Shown here piece by piece: positions 57,078-64,000 of a stretch of DNA of 64,000 nucleotides (within the stretch, counting starts at the first letter, position 1; every line of letters starts with the position of its first letter). The notes beneath the pieces were generated by a model, which worked only from the letters and a program-made list of their open reading frames with translations, made no database searches and was not told the DNA's origin. The position numbers were made by a program, and so were the translations under genes. Where the stretch lies: the NCBI GenBank assembly GCA_035235625.1, contig CP141143.1:43943178-44007177 (forward strand). The letters are read 5' to 3'. Source of the DNA: Saururus chinensis. Lineage: Eukaryota > Streptophyta > Magnoliopsida > Piperales > Saururaceae.

Positions 57078-57994
57078 GGGAGTGCATACTGTCTAGCTGA
57101 AGACGATAAACTTAGCACTTCTAGGGAGGCAATGCTTGTTTTATTCAGTTTGTTTTTATGTTTATTTTCTCTCTTTTTCTCTATTTTTAGTTAAATTTAC
57201 TTTATTTAATCCATGTCGTACTTTTTTTTAGTTTTAGTTCATTTACTGGATTTTTAATTTAAATTTTATTTTTATTAAATAAAAAAAATTTTGTGTTTAC
57301 ATCCCGATCGATCTGGCGATCGATCGGCCAATATACCATTTGAACGGTTAGGTGATCTCTTAGAATGCGCGCGTTAGCCAATTCGTCTGCCGCTGTGTTT
57401 TTCCTCCTTCGTGGCATCTCTGTTTTCCTCCGCCGTCTTCCATACCTTGTCCAGCAAGAATTTTGGTCCAAAATCGTCCCTCCCCTCCAATTTTTCGCGT
57501 AGAATCCATTTCCGGTGTCAATTTGAGCTGAATCGGCTTTATTTCACGATGTTTCTCTGGTTCTCCGGTAAGCCCCAAATTTGATTTTTTAATTTTTCTT
57601 TCAATTTTTGACCAAATCATATGAAATGTTTTCTAGAAATTTGTTAGAATCAACCTGGATATTCTATGTTAATGATTTGGTACGGTTTGATTGAGTGAAT
57701 GATGGATTGTGTAAGTTGGATTTCGGATTTTACATTGCGCACTGTTTTTGTCAAAAATTCAAAATTTTGAGGCTTTAATGAATCAGTTTATAAGTACTTG
57801 CTTTACTAAAAATGCTCAATTTTTACTTGTACATATTATACTCTGATTTGGGATATTTTTGCTAATTTTGTTTCTAGGGGTATTTTCATAATTTGACATT
57901 ATTGGGCATGTATAGATTTGATTTTTTTTTCTTCTGATTTTCAGTCGCTTCACCATCACTTTTAGCACTATTTTTTGAGTTTTTTTACAAATCT
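57078..57994. other. Spacer between integrase and third ORF of E
   Basis: AT-rich, non-coding. The TTCGAA/GATCGATC-type units recur here once (57303-57350) with irregular spacing. An intron upstream of the third ORF would fit the Athila family, but no clear splice pair can be singled out. Confidence 0.5.
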
Positions 57995-59068
57995 ATGGCA
58001 CATGGTTCTCATTCTGAAGCCCCGAAGAAGAGGAAGGGGGCCCCTTCTACTTCGCTTGCTTCATCTTCTACTACTACCGTTGCCAATCTACCTCTTCATG
58101 CTATTGTTTACGAGCGACAGGTGGAATTTATCCCCACCCTTACCACTGCCTAGTCATGGCTTATGGAGCGAGAGGATTGGCGCTCCTTCTTCTCACAGAT
58201 TGCAGCCCCTTATGCTCGCGTACATCATGAGCAGGTCCAATCTTTTTATGCATCCGCCTTTCTTAATGAGAGGGGATATATTGTCAGCACCATTGGAGAT
58301 ATTACGATCACTGTCCCACCAAATCTCATAGCTACAGTGATGGGTCTCACGCACTCCAACTTCACTTATCCCTCTTTTGTTGACTTTGTTTTTCCTAATG
58401 AGTATACTATCACGGGGACTCTTATGGGACAGGAGCGAGGCCCATCCCTCACATATGGATTGCCAGCTTTTCTCATGATGTGGGACTATTGTTTTGCACA
58501 TCTGATATTGGAGTATGACATATGGTTCCGCCATCATGAGAAGGTTGACTACACCTTAGCTCACCTTCTTTATGTTCTGGGTTGTGTGGAGCGGATTCAC
58601 ATCAATTTTCCCTCCTTTGTCTTTCGCACGGATGGTAGATATAGTCTCTGGACCAGTAGATGCTCGATTAGCTTTTCCTTTTCTTTTGGAGTGGATTTTT
58701 GTTCACTTTCAATTGGATTTTCCTTCATTTGCACCCACGAGGCGAGGTTTAGGGGTCATTTCCCAGGCAACCCTAAACCGGATGATCACACAGAGGAGAA
58801 CGAGGAGGAGCTGACCACAGAGGGTGCACCAGAGGTTGCAGCTGAGCCACGTATTCCACATTCTTTTGCTAACGAGTTTTTCCTTCAAATGGAGCATCGA
58901 CTTCGAGCACATATCGATTCTTCTTAGGCACAGTTTCAGACGAGGCTTACTGCACATATAGATGCTCAAATAGCTGCTTAGATGACTGAGATGAGAGGAC
59001 TTATACAGGGACTAGCTAATTTGATTCAAAGCCAATCGGCTCCGGCAGATGCGGATGATAGTGACTAG
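57995..59068 (+). pseudogene. Element E third ORF (Athila ORF downstream of pol)
   Basis: Athila elements carry an extra ORF after pol that is often called env-like; its role is not established. Start ATG at 57995 (MAHGSHSEAPKKRKGAPSTS, with a basic nuclear-localisation-like KKRK). Stops stand at 58151, 58925 and 58979 (before SWLMERED, AQFQTRL and MTEMRG), all where Gln fits. The middle part, RVHHEQVQSFYASAFLNERG and TSTIGDITITVPPNL-like residues, resembles the Athila family ORF. Around 58620-58760 another frame reads more naturally (DARLAFPFLLEWIFVHFQLD), so two compensating indels are likely. No transmembrane segment is convincing. Confidence 0.7.
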
Positions 59069-60742
59069 AGTTCTACTGATGCGGATGATTCTGATGATGC
59101 TGATATTTTGCTATGTAGGGGCTACATTTCTCTTATCTTTTCTTTATTTTTTTGTTGTTATCTCTTTTTTGGGATCTTCGTATTTTAGGTTTGGAAATTG
59201 CTCTTTATATGTATCTCAATCCTATGTACTTCACTTTCATATTAGTGGATTAATTATGCATTCAGGTGATATCTTTCTTTCTCCCTCTTACTTATTCTTG
59301 TCATTGTAGTATATATTTTCTTGAACATTGAGGACAATGTTCAGTTTAGGTTTGGGGGTGTAGAAAGATATTTTTCTTTCTTATTTTTCTTATAGGATGT
59401 CTTAGAGTATTTTTTTGTCATTTTTCTTTTGTTTTCTTTTCTTTTATGTGGTTTTTATTGCTTATTTTCTTTTAAAAGCATATGTTTGTTTTTAAAGAGA
59501 TCAATTTTACAAAGAAAGTTCAAGTAATTAATTAAGTGATGAAAGCGATTGAGTGAGTAATTTCTATTTTATTTTCTTTATCTTGGATAATTGTGCTAAT
59601 ATTTTTAAATCACATTTCACACACTTGAAACTTGTAGGAATACAATTTTATGATTTATTACTTGTAAACTTAGTGGGATATCTTTAACTGAGCATATTTT
59701 TGAAAACTTGGCAATTGAGTAATTTTTAATGTTTTATGATAGATCTTTATGCTTAGCTATTATTTGAAAAAATGGGATAAGTGTGTAATGAAAAAAAAAA
59801 AGAATGAAAAAAATTATGAAAAAAAAGAATGAGAAAAAAGTTGAAAAAAAAATAGATTTAATGAAAAAATAAAAAAGAGTAAAGGTTTGTTTCTCTTTTC
59901 ACTGAGTAATCAGGCCTTGTGCCTAGGCAAGTATAAGGGATCGCGTCAAAAGGTGAAAAGTTGAGATAAATTCTTTTATGACTTACCTGGTTCTGTAGCC
60001 TTTATAGTTCGAGTTATTAAGCCCGAGGGGTGTTTCAAAACCTAGTGCCTTGAGCCAACTGGATTATGGGCACTAGCCTAACACTTGTTACATGGACTAT
60101 TTAGAAAACTTAATAGAACTAAGTATTGCACAAGTCATATTTTGAGGTATATTATGCTCTTATTCCCAGAATTTAATTAAAATTTTAAAGTTATTACATG
60201 AGGGTTTATTGTGAGATGTTAAGGATGAAAGATTGACATTGTTATCTTTTTGAGTTAGGGAACTTTAATGAGCTTGGTTAATGGGTCACATAAGATATGC
60301 TTGTTAATAAAGAATGAAATTGTATGACTACAAAGTTTCTACAATTCATGTTTTTTAAATGTATATATGTAGTTGCACAATTATTTCTAAGATGAGGTTA
60401 TAGAATGGATGATTCCTTACTTGAAAGTGATCAGATTGAAATTATTTACTTGTTTCTAGCATTTGTGGTTGGTTCATTTTAAAAATAGTTATGTGTTTTT
60501 AAGAGAATGTTTTTAAAATTTTTTGTTTTCTTATTTTATTTTATTTCTTTTCTTAGGTTTAGATATTTGTGGGTATCATTACTGCAAACCCTCACAAGAC
60601 ACAACTCGTCCAGCTAGAGACACCTAGGGGTTTAAAGGCTTCTTGCATACGCTAAATGCAATCGTGATTCCCTACGAAAGTGGCATTTATTTATTTTTCT
60701 AGATTATTATTATTTTTTTGCTCGAGGACTAGCAAAATATAG
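59069..60742. other. Element E 3' region, non-coding
   Basis: Holds the Athila phrase GAACATTGAGGACAATGTTC (59320-59340; its outer arms GAACATT/AATGTTC are inverted), then TTTAGGTTTGGGGGTGTAG. An A-rich tract lies at 59790-59880, and GCTCGAGGACTAGCAAAATA at 60719-60738. The true polypurine tract and LTR start are missing. No gene was seen. Confidence 0.7.
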
Positions 60743-60940
60743 GCTTGGCACAAATGCGTATTTAATTGTTTTAAATAAATATGTACTAATTTTCTAAGTT
60801 CGTAAGAATAAATCAAATGCACTAAACGATGAACTAATCAGACCATTTTTTGGTAAGTTATATCTTTTTAATCAATTAAAATTGAAGTTCGTAAAGAATG
60901 TACATGATTATTTATATCATTTAATGTTGAAAGTCTACTA
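60743..60940. repeat. Satellite fragment joined to the right end of E
   Basis: 198 bp that match 47297-47489 with about 8% differences. Both start at GCTTGGCACAAATGCG. The join to E has a short microhomology (AGGCTTGG against AAGCTTGG). Confidence 0.9.
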
Positions 60941-62745
60941 AACAATATTTAATGAAAATAACAATAAACTCTCTAATAATTAATAAACTCTAAGTAACCC
61001 TATGACCTAAGCCCCCCTTAGAAAGACCATTTCCAGTACACAACATTCCACCACGCTTCTCTTGCGAATCACCTCGTCCTTGAGCTGGCTTAAAACTCAG
61101 AGCATAGGGCCCACCATAGCTCCACTTTGAACAACCGATCCAGAACTGTGGATGAGACACACAGAAGGATTCAAGGTAGAAGCTAGTACTCGAAGCCAAC
61201 ATGAAGAAACTAACGGAACATACAGGAAATCAAGTCGGTAGATGGCGTCTAAGAAGAAAAGGAACCATGTGAAGTGGGTAACACCACAGACACCAAATTC
61301 GAGGGCAAGGTATCTCTGTAGTTGGCAAGGATGACTAGAGATGATGGAGGCAGCAGAGCAATGGAACAGGCTTGACTTGTTGGGTGCAGGACAATGTGGA
61401 GTGCCTGCATAGGTCTCCAACAAGCGGGGGTCACCATAGGGAGTACAAGGAGTCCCGAGACAATCTAGAGAGGGCATTAGACAATAGTAGTAACAAGGTC
61501 GAATAAGTGCCAAAGATAGCAATTGACACAGGTGGTAACGGTGTAGAAGTAGGTAGGTTGCATATTAGAGTGGGTGCGTCAGCTAATGGTAGCAATAATA
61601 ACTTTTGGCACTGCCTGGTTAATGTGTCGGCTAGCTAAGCAACATATGAAAAGATGTAGCTCTTGGCCGGGCTCATAAGGGAACTAGGACAAGGTTCTGG
61701 CATAATCAATGAAGAATTTGACACTTCCCAAACTCGGTAGAAATGTTTTAACCCATCTATGATGGAACCGATGCATGGACGCACAACTGACCCGCATGCT
61801 GGATGCATCCGAATCTGTTTATGGAATGGTTTATAATGGAATACCTCGCTTTAGAACTCGAATTTGCTGCAAATGACTAGTCGTATATGGAAATCTTTTG
61901 ACATTCAGTGCAAACAATCTGGCAAAAAATTTTGCAAACAAGCTGCGGTAGCGACCAAATTCCTAGCAAAAAATTCCGTTTGGCCGACAACTTGAGCGAG
62001 GGTGTACTTGCAGTGGAGATGGAGGCTCATCGTTGGTGGAGAACGGCGATGAATGTGGGGAAACCTGGGCAAGATCAAGGCCATTGCAGGCAAGTCGAGG
62101 TAGCGATAGTTGCCTACACATCCAGTTCCCGGTGACATAGCGGTGGGTCCTGGTGGGAGGCGGAGCATAGGCCAGCTAGGGTGGAGCACAGGCCGGAGAT
62201 CCACAAGGCCAAGATAGATTGAAAGCCATATTCCATTTTTCCTACTCTTCGTGGATGTATCCCATTTTTGCCACTCCTTGGCTGATTGTGACATAGCTGC
62301 CTGCCCACGTGAACGCATCGGATGGATGCAAGAGTAGGTCAGGATGCAGAGTTTTGATGCCTAGACGTTGTGCTAGATGATGAAAGGCAGGCCCTTGACA
62401 CCCTTGGGTATGATCCAATGGAGAACAAAAGAGGAGCCAAAGCTGAGAGCAAAGACGCTTCATAGGAAGATAGCCTAGAAGTTGAAGTAGAAGCGGAGTC
62501 CTCCTCTCCTTCAGAGCCTTTCTCCTGATTTTGCCAGCACGCCTCATCTCCAATAGTTGTGCGGCTAGACTGGGCAGTTGGGTTACTAGATGAAGGGAAC
62601 TAATCATCTCCATCAACAAAGGGCATGGTGGTGGATCAGTCCAACATTGGTTAGTCACAGAAGGAGGTGATGCTCTTGGGGGACTGGCCAAAACCGGCAA
62701 GGGTGGTGGTGCAGGATCCGGGGATGGCGGCAGACATGTGATGCA
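60941..62745 (-). mobile_element. Repeat R1, copy 2
   Basis: Collinear with copy 1 over its full length, including the truncated LTR (LTR start at 61045, minus) and the same edge with satellite. The truncation is therefore older than the duplication. Confidence 0.75.
62242..62700 (-). CDS. Hypothetical R1 open frame, copy 2
   Basis: 152 residues; MPVLASPPRASPPSVTNQCW at the start and AKMGYIHEE at the end. The last 125 residues match copy 1 with scattered substitutions. No family recognised; may be chance. Confidence 0.25.
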   Translation of the reverse strand: MPVLASPPRASPPSVTNQCWTDPPPCPLLMEMISSLHLVTQLPSLAAQLLEMRRAGKIRRKALKERRTPLLLQLLGYLPMKRLCSQLWLLFCSPLDHTQGCQGPAFHHLAQRLGIKTLHPDLLLHPSDAFTWAGSYVTISQGVAKMGYIHEE

Positions 62746-64000
62746 ATGAAATAATGTTCAATTAAATGTTCTGATATTTTGAATTGCAATCATACTTTGT
62801 GTTAATTCATTGTTTATTCAAACTATTTATATTTTGAATATGTTAGTTGGACCTTGATTGAGTTTATATGTCTAAATAGACTTCAGAGGGATCGAAGTAG
62901 AAGAGCAAGTAAAGCCCATCTACCCAAAGCTATTTGAAAGTCAAGAATAGGCTCTTAATGGTCTAAACATGCATGGAATGGTCGAACACAACCTTTTGGA
63001 CCCGTTGGATTTGAGATTTGCATTAAGAGAACTAAATTAGGAAAGAAGCTAATTTAGACAGATTGACACAACCTTAGTATTTCGACCATATCGTTTTATC
63101 TAAAATTAGGATTGATACGATTCTGGTGGAATTGGAAAGAAGATTTCCTTGGCTACAAATGTTATTTCAAGAAGAAATTCCCAATTCCAAAGATTTATGG
63201 GTCAAATTCGGCATGCAAAGGGATAGTTAGTTAACTAACCCAAGGCTAGCACATGGAGAATCTTTTCATTGATTGTGATTGATACACATAAGGAAAGACA
63301 ATAATCCTGATTGGATAACTAAAGGAAGATTTGAAGATACTTATTTGCTAAATAAATTATTAATTTATTTGATTGATTTAGAATCTAATCATTGCCAAAT
63401 AGGGAACGAATCAGGCAATTAATTAGGATGCAATCTAGAAATATGATTGAACTTTCCCCTTTAAAGCAACCCCTTCTACTCATATAAATAGAGGGATGGA
63501 CGTGATAGAGGAATCACCTCCTTGATAAGTATAATTTGTATGTTATTTTACCCTGAATTATTCTACTGATTAGTCTTATTTATCAGTTAATATAGTATAA
63601 ATAATTAGAAATTAGAATTAATTAGGTTAGAAAAAGCTTCTATGGTGTTTGGAAGTAATTGGCTTATTTTGTAGATTCTTCATTGGCATTCGATTAGGGT
63701 CACTTAGCGTTCGATCGGGTAAGCGTGAATTCAAATAAACATATAGTATAGCCGATCGAACGGGCATGCAGGGCGTTTGAACGGCATAACGTTTCCTTGT
63801 TTAAGCCAATTTCGATTCCTTTTTATATTGGTCTCCTTCTTACGGTTCTTATGCCTATATAAAGACATATTTGGCTCGAAATTGAAGGTTAGCAAGTAGA
63901 TTTTATGGAGAGAAGAAGAAGATGGAGGAGAACTCAAAGCTTTCAATGGAGATTCAACTGCTTTATTCTACAATGGAGGGATAGACTTTTCTTTTACTTA
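62746..64000 (+). repeat. Second copy of E LTR, cut by window edge
   Basis: Matches 49276-50547 with a few percent differences and has the TTCGAA-type module (63689, 63710, 63755, 63776) and TATA box (63856). The window stops about 680 bp before the expected LTR end. It is either the 3' LTR of E or the 5' LTR of a duplicated E. Confidence 0.85.

Larger units (their letters stand above)
51223..60742 (+). mobile_element. Element E internal region (Athila, Ty3/gypsy)
   Basis: Order: tRNA-Asp primer site, gag, protease with DLG active site, RT/RNase H, integrase, a long spacer, a third ORF, then a 1.7-kb 3' region. It has no chromodomain. The primer site, the FMDDFSVF-type RT box, the third ORF and the TTTGGGGGTGTAG phrase (near 59350) are all Athila marks. 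The right end, GCTCGAGGACTAGCAAAATA, is the usual sequence just before the Athila polypurine tract, but at 60743 it runs into satellite instead of an LTR. Several stops and frameshifts occur throughout. Confidence 0.88.

Noticed and set aside
57995-59068. Treating the third ORF of E as a true envelope gene
   Set aside because: No convincing signal peptide or transmembrane segment, plus stops and probable indels; only the position after pol fits.
1-64000. tRNA or rRNA genes
   Set aside because: Matches to tRNA are limited to 12-17 nt primer binding sites; no cloverleaf or rRNA core was seen.

Overview
The window is repeat DNA from a flowering-plant nuclear genome. It shows plant-type Ty3/gypsy retrotransposons (two chromodomain lineages and an Athila-type element), a Stowaway-like DNA element, a fragment of a plant SKP1 gene, and a long AT-rich satellite array. 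I found no intact host gene, tRNA, rRNA or CRISPR. The species cannot be named from the sequence.

Layout. 1-2974: 3' part of a long LTR (element X). 2975-14053: element A, a decayed Tekay/Del-type element whose 5' LTR is rearranged and whose 3' LTR (10642-14053) looks complete. 14054-47489: a satellite array broken into five blocks by insertions. The insertions are element B (15728-22438, Reina-like, 308-bp LTRs, perfect TSD TTATA, with an Athila-like solo LTR inside it), a Stowaway-like element with an SKP1 fragment (25159-26066), an antisense A-type LTR (30045-33116), and a large antisense LTR, C (35438-45893). C itself carries a fragment of repeat R1 and a second Reina-like element, D (40459-45085, minus strand). 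47490-64000: repeat R1, then Athila-type element E (LTR, tRNA-Asp PBS, gag-pol, third ORF). Its right end is unusual: a second copy of satellite + R1 + LTR, running off the window.

The satellite monomer is about 318 bp and is itself an old dimer of two related units of about 158 bp, near nucleosome length. Such a block densely invaded by chromoviruses and Athila suggests pericentromeric or other heterochromatin, but that is inference.

How the parts relate. Each retroelement once encoded Gag, protease, reverse transcriptase/RNase H and integrase, in Reina and Tekay followed by a chromodomain. Every copy here is broken by stops and frameshifts, many of the CAG-to-TAG type expected from decay of methylated CHG sites. 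Element D has also lost its RNase H and key catalytic residues.

Most notable: (1) the dimeric satellite; (2) a four-unit module with TTCGAA-like cores at exact 21-45-21 bp spacing, shared by LTRs of the Tekay and Athila lineages; (3) the satellite+R1+LTR duplication at the right end of E, which predicts what lies just beyond the window; (4) the SKP1 fragment inside Stowaway-like ends; (5) R1, an unclassified repeat in three copies whose LTR start and polypurine tract match those of the Reina-like elements.
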